From: an uncultured Eubacteriales bacterium
Lineage (GTDB): Bacteria; Bacillota; Clostridia; Oscillospirales; Oscillospiraceae
Reading direction: 5' to 3'
DNA length: 7,069 nt
NCBI GenBank assembly: GCA_900544945.1
Contig: UQXG01000117.1
Coordinates: 1-7,069, forward strand
The translations under genes and the position numbers were made by a program. Positions 1 to 6,065 of the stretch are shown in pieces; within the stretch, counting starts at the first letter, position 1; every line of letters begins with the position of its first letter. Below the pieces are notes generated by a model. The model saw nothing but the letters and a program-made list of their open reading frames with translations, had not been told where the DNA came from and ran no database searches.

Positions 1-1
1 T

Positions 2-54
2 TCAGGCGATGCCTTCCTGATTAAAATTAAGATTTTAATCAGGAAATAGTATGA
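2..54 (+). repeat. Left copy of a 53-bp inverted repeat containing a palindrome
   Basis: These 53 bases are the exact reverse complement of 7017-7069 at the other end of the window; identity stops at base 55. The core at 14-45 is a perfect palindrome: arms TTCCTGATTAAAAT (14-27) and ATTTTAATCAGGAA (32-45) around the loop TAAG. The outer part at 2-6 (TCAGG) can alternatively pair with CCTGA at 16-20, and GGC/GCC at 5-7 and 11-13 flank GAT. There is no T-run after the palindrome, so it does not look like a standard terminator. It is most likely a dispersed REP/MITE-like intergenic palindrome. A large protein-binding site is possible. The repeat itself is seen directly; its nature is inference. 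Confidence 0.85.
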
Positions 55-59
55 GAAAA

Positions 60-130
60 GCCGGAAGCCGCTGCCCAGAGGGACAAATCTTGCCCAGCCC
101 CAAGGGCTGGGCAAGGGGCAGCCTCCCGGC
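60..130. repeat. Long imperfect hairpin (inverted repeat)
   Basis: An inner perfect 12-bp stem pairs CTTGCCCAGCCC (89-100) with GGGCTGGGCAAG (104-115) around a 3-base loop CAA. An outer stem pairs 60-76 with 116-130 (GCCGG...GCTGCCC against GGGCAGC...CCGGC) with one mismatch at 65 and a 2-base bulge at 68-69. Bases 77-88 form a one-sided internal loop. No T-run follows on either strand, so a classical intrinsic terminator is unlikely. It lies between the terminal repeat and the terminator of the DeoR-type gene. It could be a structured intergenic repeat or part of an RNA from outside the window. Confidence 0.6.
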
Positions 131-140
131 AATCAGAACA

Positions 141-178
141 AAAGAAAAATGGGATCGCGCAGACGATCCCATTTTTTT
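141..178 (-). terminator. Rho-independent terminator after the DeoR-type gene, potentially bidirectional
   Basis: A 13-bp stem pairs 145-157 with 164-176 (core TGGGATCG/CGATCCCA) around the loop CGCAGA. An A-rich run on one side and a T-run on the other give a U-tract in both transcription directions. It begins 9 bases past the stop codon of the minus-strand regulator gene at 187, so it most likely ends that transcript. It would also stop plus-strand transcription entering from the left. Confidence 0.88.
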
Positions 179-186
179 CAGGATAC

Positions 187-966
187 TTACGGATTCGGCT
201 GGGACACTGACCAGCGATAGCACACATGAGCCTCGTCCAGCGCAGCCCGCCAGGCCTCGTCCAGAGGCCGATTGGTAATGAGGTTCTGAATCTCCGAAAA
301 ATCCGAGGTCAGGTTGGTAAAGCCGCAGATTCCGAATTTGGTGTGATCGGCCAGCAGGAAGCTTTCTGCCGAGCGGGAGAGCAGAGCCTGGTGCATTGCG
401 GCGGCCTGCTCGTTAGAGTCGAAGACGCACTGCTGCAGGTGCAGACCCCGGCAGGAGAAAAAGGCCTTGTCAAAATAGTGGGTATTCAGGAACTTCAGGG
501 TTTCCTGACCGAAAAGCCCCAGAGCCGCGGGATTCAGTCTGCCGCCGGTGACGATAATTTCCGTATTCTTACTGCCGCTCAGTTCCTGCAGAACACTGAC
601 GGAGTTTGTCACCACGGTCAGCGGAATGTCCCGAATCTCGGCACACAGGGCAAGAACCGTGGTGGAATTGTCCATGAAAATGCAGTCATTGGGACGAATG
701 GCCTGGACGGCAATTTTGGCAATCTGTTGTTTTTCCGCGGCGAACAGGGATTTCTTCACGGTGTGTGGAATGATTGTTGTACTTCTGGTGCACAAAATGG
801 CACCGCCGAAGGTTTTTCTACAGAAGCCCTCGTTGCTGAGTGCTTCCAGATCCCGCCGGATTGTTTCTCCGCTTACGTTTAAGTCCTCTGCCAACACGCT
901 GACGGAAACGCTTTTGTCCTGAAGAAGTTTGTTCTTGATTTTCTCTCGTCTCTGTGATTGTATCAT
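187..966 (-). CDS. DeoR/GlpR-family transcriptional repressor
   Basis: A 259-residue protein, the normal length for this family. Residues 6-56 form the N-terminal winged helix-turn-helix, with the family signature seen as VSGETIRRDLEAL followed by G47, R50 and FGGA at 53-56. The rest is the DeoRC sensor domain, an ISOCOT-like fold that binds phosphorylated sugars or related metabolites. The family landmarks are FMDNSTT at 97-103, TVVTNS at 117-122, VTGGRLNP at 139-146, NE at 185-186 and LLADHTKF at 204-211. The start is supported by GGTGAGG a few bases upstream and by a promoter at 1000-1028. The gene is divergent from the alcohol dehydrogenase-MFS operon, the classical arrangement for a local repressor that also controls itself. 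The inducer cannot be read from the sequence. The family call is firm; the target operon is inference from position. Confidence 0.93.
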   Translation of the reverse strand: MIQSQRREKIKNKLLQDKSVSVSVLAEDLNVSGETIRRDLEALSNEGFCRKTFGGAILCTRSTTIIPHTVKKSLFAAEKQQIAKIAVQAIRPNDCIFMDNSTTVLALCAEIRDIPLTVVTNSVSVLQELSGSKNTEIIVTGGRLNPAALGLFGQETLKFLNTHYFDKAFFSCRGLHLQQCVFDSNEQAAAMHQALLSRSAESFLLADHTKFGICGFTNLTSDFSEIQNLITNRPLDEAWRAALDEAHVCYRWSVSQPNP

Positions 967-999
967 GTAACCTCACCCCATCATTACTTTTACATCCAC

Positions 1000-1028
1000 A
1001 TAATACCACATTAAATCTCTGAAATCAA
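1000..1028 (-). promoter_or_regulatory. Sigma-A-type promoter for the DeoR-type regulator
   Basis: Read on the minus strand: -35 TTGATT (1023-1028), a 17-base spacer, and -10 TATTAT (1000-1005), about 34 bases before the start codon at 966. Both hexamers are close to consensus and the spacing is ideal. One AAATC repeat of the candidate operator overlaps the -35 element, which would allow autoregulation. No equally good promoter is visible for the divergent dehydrogenase gene; TATTTT at 1065-1070 is only a weak -10 candidate. Confidence 0.65.
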
Positions 1029-1064
1029 CATATTGTTTGCGAAAATCAGACGTTTTTTCAAATC
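1013..1064 (+). promoter_or_regulatory. Candidate DeoR-type operator: four AAATC direct repeats
   Basis: The pentamer AAATC occurs four times in the same orientation at 1013-1017, 1022-1026, 1043-1047 and 1060-1064. The second and third copies lie within a longer repeat, GAAATCA (1021-1027) and GAAAATCA (1041-1048), offset by about two helical turns. The cluster spans the -35 region of the regulator promoter and the leader of the divergent dehydrogenase gene, where a shared operator is expected. DeoR-family proteins often bind short direct repeats. Assignment to this regulator is inference, and the A/T-rich background makes chance repeats possible. Confidence 0.35.
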
Positions 1065-1090
1065 TATTTTTAGAAATTTGGAGGTTTTGT

Positions 1091-2251
1091 ATGAACTGGC
1101 AGTATTTTAATCCCTCAAAAATCGTCTTTGGCCCCGGCGTGCTTCGGGAACTCCACCAGCAGGCCCTTCCCGGAAAGACCGCCCTCATCGTCACAACCAA
1201 CGGAAAATCCGTCCAGCGCTGCGGCTATCTGCCCACCCTCTGCGGGGAGCTGGAGAAGGCCGGCGTCGGCTATCACATTTTCCACGAGGTTTTGCAGAAT
1301 CCCACAGTGGAAAACATTACCGATGGCGCGGCTCTGGCAAAGGAGAAGGGCTGTGACTTTGTGATTGCCCTGGGCGGCGGTAGTGCTCTGGACGCCGGCA
1401 AGGCCATTGCCTTGATGGCGGTGAACCCCGGCTCCATTTGGGATTATTTCATGGCCTGCTCCGGCGGCCGCCAGACCCCCAAGAATGTTCCCCTGCCCTT
1501 CGTTGCCATTCCCACCACCGCCGGCACCGGTTCCGAGACCGACTCGGGTTTTGTTATCAGCAACCTGCAGGCGGGAGAGAAGCTGGCTACCGGCCACCCC
1601 GGCTGCTTCCCCAAGCTTACCGTCATTGACCCGGAACTGACCGTCAGCGTACCGCCAAAGTACACCGCCTTCCAGGGCTATGACGTATTGTGCCACGCCA
1701 TGGAGTGCTATCTAAGCCCCAAGGCCATGCCCCTTTCCGATATTCTCATTCCGGAAATTCTCTCCCGGGTTGGCAAGTATCTGCCCCGTGCCGTGGCCGA
1801 CGGCAGCGATATAGAAGCCAGATCCGAAATGGCGCTTGCCAGCGCCCTGGCAGGCTTCTGCCTGACCATGAGCAGCCTGACCCTTCAGCATGCCCTGGAG
1901 CATTCTCTGTCCGGCGTGTATCATAACCTGGTGCACGGCTGCGGCCTGGCCCTGCTGAGCCGGGCTTACCTTGCCAACTGCGCCAAAAAGGAGGTCTACC
2001 GGCCTCGAATGGCAAAAATGGCGGACGCTCTGCTGGGCACCACCGGTTCCCAGGCCGAGGGTCTTGTCCGGGCTACGGAGGAACTGAAGCAAGCGTGCGG
2101 TATGGGCGATCTGAAAATGGCGGATTTCGGCGTAAAAGTGGAGGACTTCCCCAAAATCATTGCCGGAAGCCACACGCGCCACTATGACAACGAACGGCTG
2201 CCGATTACCGATGGGGAAGTGGAGCGGATTCTCTATGACGCCATGGGATAA
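1091..2251 (+). CDS. Iron-containing alcohol dehydrogenase (group III)
   Basis: A 386-residue cytoplasmic NAD(P)-dependent oxidoreductase that would interconvert an alcohol and an aldehyde or ketone. The nucleotide-binding half has GGGS at 95-98 with D101 and K104, and PTTAGTGSE at 141-149. The C-terminal all-helical half supplies the expected metal ligands: D198 and H202 in GYDVLCHAME, H267 in QHALEH, and H282 in VHGCG. H271 matches the further conserved histidine. ATG 1091 is chosen because GGAGGT at 1080-1085 sits 5 bases upstream and the protein then opens with the usual YFNPSKIVFGPG. An in-frame start at 1037 would add 18 residues outside the family and lacks such a site. The gene overlaps the downstream transporter and diverges from a DeoR-type repressor. 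The substrate is not identifiable: lactaldehyde, propanediol, butanol and polyol-type activities all occur in this family. Confidence 0.93.
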   Translation: MNWQYFNPSKIVFGPGVLRELHQQALPGKTALIVTTNGKSVQRCGYLPTLCGELEKAGVGYHIFHEVLQNPTVENITDGAALAKEKGCDFVIALGGGSALDAGKAIALMAVNPGSIWDYFMACSGGRQTPKNVPLPFVAIPTTAGTGSETDSGFVISNLQAGEKLATGHPGCFPKLTVIDPELTVSVPPKYTAFQGYDVLCHAMECYLSPKAMPLSDILIPEILSRVGKYLPRAVADGSDIEARSEMALASALAGFCLTMSSLTLQHALEHSLSGVYHNLVHGCGLALLSRAYLANCAKKEVYRPRMAKMADALLGTTGSQAEGLVRATEELKQACGMGDLKMADFGVKVEDFPKIIAGSHTRHYDNERLPITDGEVERILYDAMG

Positions 2252-3482
2252 GGCCGAGAACCGGCGGAAGGCCTGGGTGGTGCTTCTGGGCTGCTGCCTC
2301 ATGCAGGGAGGAAGCCTGGGACTGGTTCAGAACAGCATGGGCGTCTTTTTCAGTGCCGTCAGCCGGGATCTGGGCTTTTCCCTGGGAGGCATTTCCCTGT
2401 ACCGAACCATCAGCGGACTGTCCTCCTGCCTGCTGCTGCCCTTTGTGGGCAGAATCCTCTATTGCCTGGATACCCGGGTAAGCCTCACTGCCAGTTCCGT
2501 GGTTTATGCGGGCATTACCCTCCTTATGGCCGGTTTCACCCAGCTCTGGCAGTGGTATGCGGCTTCCTTCTTCCTGGGACTGGCGGGGGCTATGCTCTTG
2601 AGCTCCGCGGCTCCCATCATTCTGGAAAACTGGTATCCAAAGAGCCTGGGTCTTGCCGTAGGCCTTTCCGCCTCCTTTTCCGGCTTCATGGGGATTCTGG
2701 GCAATATGGGAGCCGGGTGGATCACAGAACGCTGGGGCTGGCGGCGCGCTTACCTTCTGGTGGGTCTGATGAGCATGGTCATGCTTGTGACCGCCTCCCT
2801 GTTTCTGATTCGCCTGAGCCCGGAAAAACAAAAGGCTCCGGGCAGTCAAAGGGGGCTTCCGCAATCCCGTCTTTCCGTCAGAGCCTGGGTTCCTGCCGGA
2901 CTTGTCACGCTGATGTCCATCGCCATTACCTTCTGCGTAGGCTTTTCTCCGGAGATTGTGGCCTTCTGTCAGGCTTCCGGCCGAACCGTTGCCTTTGGCA
3001 CCAGCATGGTGTCGCTGACCATGCTGACCAATGCCTTGGGCAAGCTTTTGCTGGGTCGACTCCATGACCGCTTCGGCTTGCGGGTTTGCTGCCTCACTGG
3101 CAGCCTCATTGCGGCGGCGTCCTTCGTTCTGCTGCTACTGCCGCAGACACTGCCCGTGGTGGCAGGTGCCGTGCTTTACGGCATCGGCATGGCAACCTCC
3201 GTGGTGACACCGCCTTTGCTGATTCGAGCCTGCTATGGTCCTCGGGATTATCCCAGGGTCTATTCCGTGGTGCTCATGCTTTTTACGCTGGGTTCCGCCT
3301 TCGGCCCCAGCGCCATCGGCGCTATCTACGATGCCAGCGGTTCCTTCCGAGGCGGGGTGCTGCTGTGTATGGTCTGCGCCTTGGGCTATCTTGCCATCGG
3401 GGGAATCCTTGCCCTTTGGTGTCGGCGAGAGTCCGCAAATTCCCGGAAAAAGACGGTTATCGGACAGCCTGTCCAGCAATAA
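2235..3482 (+). CDS. MFS transporter, OFA/monocarboxylate-like
   Basis: A 415-residue inner-membrane secondary transporter of usual MFS length with about 12 hydrophobic segments, split by a basic, hydrophilic loop near residues 193-216. The conserved MFS loop motif is clear between predicted helices 8 and 9 (GRLHDRFGLR, 274-283) and degenerate between helices 2 and 3 (GRILYCLDTR, 72-81). NWYPKSLGLAVGL at 132-144 resembles the NW-PK-RG-A-G signature of oxalate/formate antiporter and monocarboxylate porter groups. That suggests a small organic anion or carbonyl compound, but the substrate is unproven. ATG 2235 is preferred: GGAGCGG at 2221-2227 lies 7 bases upstream, and the protein then starts shortly before the first membrane helix. 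The gene overlaps the dehydrogenase reading frame by 17 bases, so the two are probably translationally coupled. The earlier in-frame ATG at 2160 would add 25 residues encoded inside the dehydrogenase gene. Confidence 0.88.
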   Translation: MTPWDKAENRRKAWVVLLGCCLMQGGSLGLVQNSMGVFFSAVSRDLGFSLGGISLYRTISGLSSCLLLPFVGRILYCLDTRVSLTASSVVYAGITLLMAGFTQLWQWYAASFFLGLAGAMLLSSAAPIILENWYPKSLGLAVGLSASFSGFMGILGNMGAGWITERWGWRRAYLLVGLMSMVMLVTASLFLIRLSPEKQKAPGSQRGLPQSRLSVRAWVPAGLVTLMSIAITFCVGFSPEIVAFCQASGRTVAFGTSMVSLTMLTNALGKLLLGRLHDRFGLRVCCLTGSLIAAASFVLLLLPQTLPVVAGAVLYGIGMATSVVTPPLLIRACYGPRDYPRVYSVVLMLFTLGSAFGPSAIGAIYDASGSFRGGVLLCMVCALGYLAIGGILALWCRRESANSRKKTVIGQPVQQ

Positions 3483-3497
3483 AATAAGGCAAATATG

Positions 3498-3543
3498 AAA
3501 AAACGGCCTATGGGCGTCCAACGACTGCCCATAGGCCATTTTT
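3498..3543. terminator. Bidirectional Rho-independent terminator between convergent genes
   Basis: An 11-bp perfect stem pairs GGCCTATGGGC (3505-3515) with GCCCATAGGCC (3527-3537). The 11-base loop can close further through GTC/GAC. A5-6 precedes the stem and T5 follows it, so a U-tract is made in both directions. It sits 15 bases after the transporter stop and 25 bases after the stop of the convergent minus-strand ROK gene, and can serve both. Confidence 0.9.
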
Positions 3544-3568
3544 CGTATTGTATTAAAGGATTGCAGGG

Positions 3569-4951
3569 TTACTTGCGCAGCTGGGGCAGGGAAGCGGCGG
3601 CCACGGACTGACCCACCCGGCGGGTCTTCTCGTCGGGGAGCATGACCTGACACTTCTTTGCCAGCTCCGGGTATTCCTCGGCCAGAACGGCGTTGCAGGT
3701 GTCGAGAATGATGTCGCCGCCCTTGCCGGACATGACCCGACCCATGAGCATCAGGTGCTCGATGTTGTAGAAGTGGGAGTAGAGCACCACGGTGTAGGCA
3801 AGATACACGCCGATGTCGTGGAAGACATCCGCGGCTCTGGGGTCGCCCTCCGCCATGTGCTTCTGAACCACCTTCAGCTTTTCGGCAGGGGACAGAGCGG
3901 GATCCAGCTCGATGCCGTTTCTGGGGGCTAGCTTGATGACCGCATCCTGGGAGAAGTACTTGCAGCCTACGCCGAAGTCCGTGGACCACTCGTCCTGCAT
4001 GGCATCCTCGTTCAGGTCAACGGGGGCAAAGGCCAGCTCGCTGATCCAGCCCAGCACGTTTTTGTCGGCATCCACATAGCCAACGGCCTCGCTGGTACCC
4101 ATGGCAAGACCCATGATGTTGCCCTCGCCCAGACCCATGGCACCGGCCAGAGCGGACACGTCTCCGTCGTTGGCCACCACAATGGGCACGTCACCGATGG
4201 CGGCAGCCGCACGGTCGTAGCAGGTCTTCACTTCATCCCAACGCTCCCGGGGCACCTTATAGAAGATGGAGGAGATCATGGGGGCGTTGCCGATGAAGGT
4301 ACCGGCGGAGGACACACCGATGGCGTCCACCCGGGGCATTTTGGAGGCGGCGGTGCGGAAGGCGGTGAGAATTTCGTTGTACTGATAGTTGGGGTCGGGA
4401 TTCAGCTTGGGGAACCAGACCACCTCTTCCGAGTAGACACACTCCCCATCGATGACCGCAGAGACCTTCCGGTCAGAGCCGCCGGCATCGAAGCCGATCC
4501 GGCAGCCGTCCATGTGACCGCCCAGAGGCTGGGGGTTTTCATTGGCGGCGGGGCAGCTTTCCAGAGGCAAATCCCGGATTTCCAGATCCACCTCGTAAAG
4601 CTTGTGGAAGAAGTCAAAGTCAAAGGCGCGCTTGCCGGTGGGAGAGTAGTCCCGGATCATCTGCTGGGCGATATTGGACGCACCGCAGATGGATACCCGG
4701 AAGCCGCCGATGGACCACAGGAGGAACTTGACCATCCGCTCCACATAGCGGTAATCGGCCTGCGCCATGTCCGGCGTTCCATGGATAAAGGTGTGGCGGA
4801 CGGAAATCTGCCCCTTGTCCCGCTCTACGGCGATGGCGATGGGCTTCTTTGCATTTTTCAGGTATGCGTCCATCCAGACGCCGAAGGGGATAAAACCGGG
4901 ATCCAGCTTGGGCGTGTACTTGGTATTGTACTCAATTCCTAAATAGCGCAT
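3569..4951 (-). CDS. ROK-family sugar kinase-like protein with N-terminal extension
   Basis: A 460-residue protein whose C-terminal ~310 residues read as an ASKHA/ROK domain. Phosphate-1 is GFDAGGSDRK at 153-162. The catalytic-base region is ANDGDVSALAGA at 260-271, with N261-D262 in place of the usual END. Phosphate-2 is GLAMGTSEAVG at 281-291, and the adenosine motif is LMGRVMSGKGGD at 402-413. The usual ROK zinc motif (CxCGxxGCxE) is absent; the corresponding stretch after residue 300 contains no cysteine cluster. Residues 1-150 precede the kinase core, are not the winged helix of ROK repressors, and I cannot assign them. An ordinary ROK glucokinase is about 300-320 residues. The start is well supported by GAGGAGG 7 bases upstream and a promoter at 4986-5014. 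Phosphorylation of a hexose or amino sugar is the family default, but the changed motifs leave enzyme activity uncertain. The gene is transcribed alone, between two terminators. Confidence 0.8.
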   Translation of the reverse strand: MRYLGIEYNTKYTPKLDPGFIPFGVWMDAYLKNAKKPIAIAVERDKGQISVRHTFIHGTPDMAQADYRYVERMVKFLLWSIGGFRVSICGASNIAQQMIRDYSPTGKRAFDFDFFHKLYEVDLEIRDLPLESCPAANENPQPLGGHMDGCRIGFDAGGSDRKVSAVIDGECVYSEEVVWFPKLNPDPNYQYNEILTAFRTAASKMPRVDAIGVSSAGTFIGNAPMISSIFYKVPRERWDEVKTCYDRAAAAIGDVPIVVANDGDVSALAGAMGLGEGNIMGLAMGTSEAVGYVDADKNVLGWISELAFAPVDLNEDAMQDEWSTDFGVGCKYFSQDAVIKLAPRNGIELDPALSPAEKLKVVQKHMAEGDPRAADVFHDIGVYLAYTVVLYSHFYNIEHLMLMGRVMSGKGGDIILDTCNAVLAEEYPELAKKCQVMLPDEKTRRVGQSVAAASLPQLRK

Positions 4952-4985
4952 GGGATATCCTCCTCAATTTATTCTTTCTGACCAT

Positions 4986-5014
4986 ATTATAAGCGAGGCT
5001 TTCCAAGATGGCAA
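4986..5014 (-). promoter_or_regulatory. Sigma-A promoter of the ROK gene
   Basis: Read on the minus strand: -35 TTGCCA (5009-5014), a 17-base spacer, and a perfect -10 TATAAT (4986-4991), ending about 34 bases before the start codon. This is the best promoter in the window. It shows that the ROK gene is transcribed separately from the ABC genes, which end at a terminator further upstream on the same strand. Confidence 0.85.
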
Positions 5015-5021
5015 TAGCATT

Positions 5022-5047
5022 ATCAATTGTGTTTTGTCATAATTGAT
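5022..5047 (-). promoter_or_regulatory. Candidate operator palindrome upstream of the ROK promoter
   Basis: Perfect 7-bp arms ATCAATT (5022-5028) and AATTGAT (5041-5047) are separated by 12 bases. The inner arm begins 8 bases beyond the -35 hexamer, a position typical of activator or upstream repressor sites. No DNA-binding regulator is adjacent, so the binding protein is unknown. The A/T-rich composition makes a chance palindrome possible. Confidence 0.4.
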
Positions 5048-5204
5048 GATTTGCGGGCACGCTTTGCACTTCTTGAGTAGATGACTGCCGTTGCTTGTGA
5101 GCCAAGCCCTTCGGAGGCAATGCCGAAAAGCTAGCCCATTGAGAATCCCCGGCTGCACCGCCGGAAGCACACAGAGGTGTTTCGGATTGCTATTCACAAG
5201 ACAG
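5048..5204. other. Intergenic region without a recognisable gene
   Basis: This stretch lies between the ROK promoter region and the terminator of the ABC operon. It is noticeably richer in G/C than the promoter next to it and holds short inverted repeats, such as CTTCGG/CCGAAAAG at 5109-5130 and CCGGC/GCCGG around 5149-5164. A 77-codon minus-strand frame (4964-5197) crosses it but runs through the promoter, has no convincing ribosome binding site and resembles no family I know. It may hold a dispersed intergenic repeat or a small structured RNA. Neither is supported strongly. Confidence 0.35.
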
Positions 5205-5244
5205 AAAAAATACGCTGCGTGAAGAAGTTCACACAGCGCATTTT
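5205..5244 (-). terminator. Rho-independent terminator of the ABC transporter operon
   Basis: As minus-strand RNA, a 17-bp stem forms between the complements of 5228-5244 and 5207-5223 around the loop CUUC, with two G-U wobbles, followed by a run of six U (5205-5210). In plus-strand RNA the same two positions become A-C mismatches, so the structure is better suited to ending minus-strand transcripts. It begins 14 bases past the stop of the ATPase gene. Confidence 0.88.
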
Positions 5245-5257
5245 CGGAAACCCGATA

Positions 5258-6052
5258 TCAGGACAGCAGCAGCTTATCGTCTGCCTCGTCGGAGCCGGAG
5301 GCCTGGCTGAACAGGTTCAGCAGCTGCTCCACGGTCAGATGTTTCTTCTCCTCGCCGGACACATCTACCACAATGTGACCGTCGTACATCATCACCAGCC
5401 GGTTGCCGTAGGCAATGGCGTCACGCATGTTGTGGGTGATCATCATGGTGGTCAGGTGATCCTTCTCCACAATTCGCTGGGTGGCTTCCAGCACCTTGGC
5501 GGCGGTTTTGGGATCGAGAGCCGCGGTGTGCTCGTCCAGCAGCAGCAGGTCGGGCTTTTTCAGGGTGGCCATCAAAAGGGTCAGAGCCTGACGCTGACCG
5601 CCGGACAGAAGGCCCACCTTGGCAGTGAGCCGGCTTTCCAGACCCAGATCCAGAATTTTCAGCTGCTCCACATAGGCTTCCCGCTCGGCACGGGTGATAC
5701 CTGCCCGGAGGGTTCGGGGCATTCCCCGGCGGGCGGCCAGAGCCAGATTCTCCTCGATCTGCATGGTGGCGGCGGTACCCATCATGGGATCCTGGAAGAC
5801 CCGGCCGATGAACTGAGCCCGCTTGTATTCGGGCAGGTTGGTCACGTTGTTGCCGCCAATGGTGATGGTTCCGGAATCCACCCCCCAGACGCCTGCCACG
5901 GCGTTGAGCATGGTGGACTTGCCCGCGCCGTTGCCGCCGATGACGGTGACGAAATCCCCTTCGGCAAGATGGAGATTCAGCCCCCGCAGGGCAACCTTTT
6001 CATTGACGGTTCCGGGGTTGAAGGTTTTGCATACATTTTCGATTTTCAGCAT
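5258..6052 (-). CDS. ABC transporter ATP-binding protein (putative tryptophan/tyrosine-type uptake family)
   Basis: A 264-residue cytoplasmic ATPase that would power the adjacent permease. All ABC motifs are intact: Walker A GGNGAGKST at 39-47, Q-loop Q87, signature LSGGQ at 149-153, Walker B LLLLDE at 169-174, D-loop ALD at 178-180 and switch histidine H207. The sequence VIGGNGAGKST with FQDPMMGTAATMQIEENLALA resembles the ATPase partner of systems that use an ABC_sub_bind-type lipoprotein, commonly labelled putative tryptophan/tyrosine or sugar transporters. Substrates in that group are mostly unproven. The start has AAGGAGG 8 bases upstream, and that site overlaps the stop codon of the permease gene (13-base gap), consistent with coupled translation. 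Expression presumably comes from a promoter to the right of the window, since none is visible before the permease. The transcript ends at the terminator at 5205-5244. Confidence 0.93.
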   Translation of the reverse strand: MLKIENVCKTFNPGTVNEKVALRGLNLHLAEGDFVTVIGGNGAGKSTMLNAVAGVWGVDSGTITIGGNNVTNLPEYKRAQFIGRVFQDPMMGTAATMQIEENLALAARRGMPRTLRAGITRAEREAYVEQLKILDLGLESRLTAKVGLLSGGQRQALTLLMATLKKPDLLLLDEHTAALDPKTAAKVLEATQRIVEKDHLTTMMITHNMRDAIAYGNRLVMMYDGHIVVDVSGEEKKHLTVEQLLNLFSQASGSDEADDKLLLS

Positions 6053-6065
6053 AACTGCGTCCTCC

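Noticed and set aside
1035..1049. Catabolite-response (cre) site at TGTTTGCGAAAATCA
   Set aside because: The centre is one base too long and the arms do not match the TGWAARCGYTWWCW pattern well enough.
1037..1090. Upstream start for the alcohol dehydrogenase at 1037
   Set aside because: It would add 18 residues outside the family alignment, encoded in the A/T-rich promoter region. The ATG at 1091 has a proper GGAGGT site.
2160..2234. Upstream start for the MFS transporter at 2160
   Set aside because: The 25 extra residues would be encoded wholly within the dehydrogenase gene and are not hydrophobic. The ATG at 2235 has GGAGCGG at good spacing.
2205..3065. 286-codon minus-strand open frame inside the MFS gene
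   Set aside because: It lies opposite a 12-helix transporter, and its translation is a Gly/Gln/His-rich string without a domain.
4964..5197. 77-codon minus-strand frame upstream of the ROK gene
   Set aside because: It contains the ROK -35/-10 promoter and the candidate operator, lacks a good ribosome binding site and resembles no known family.
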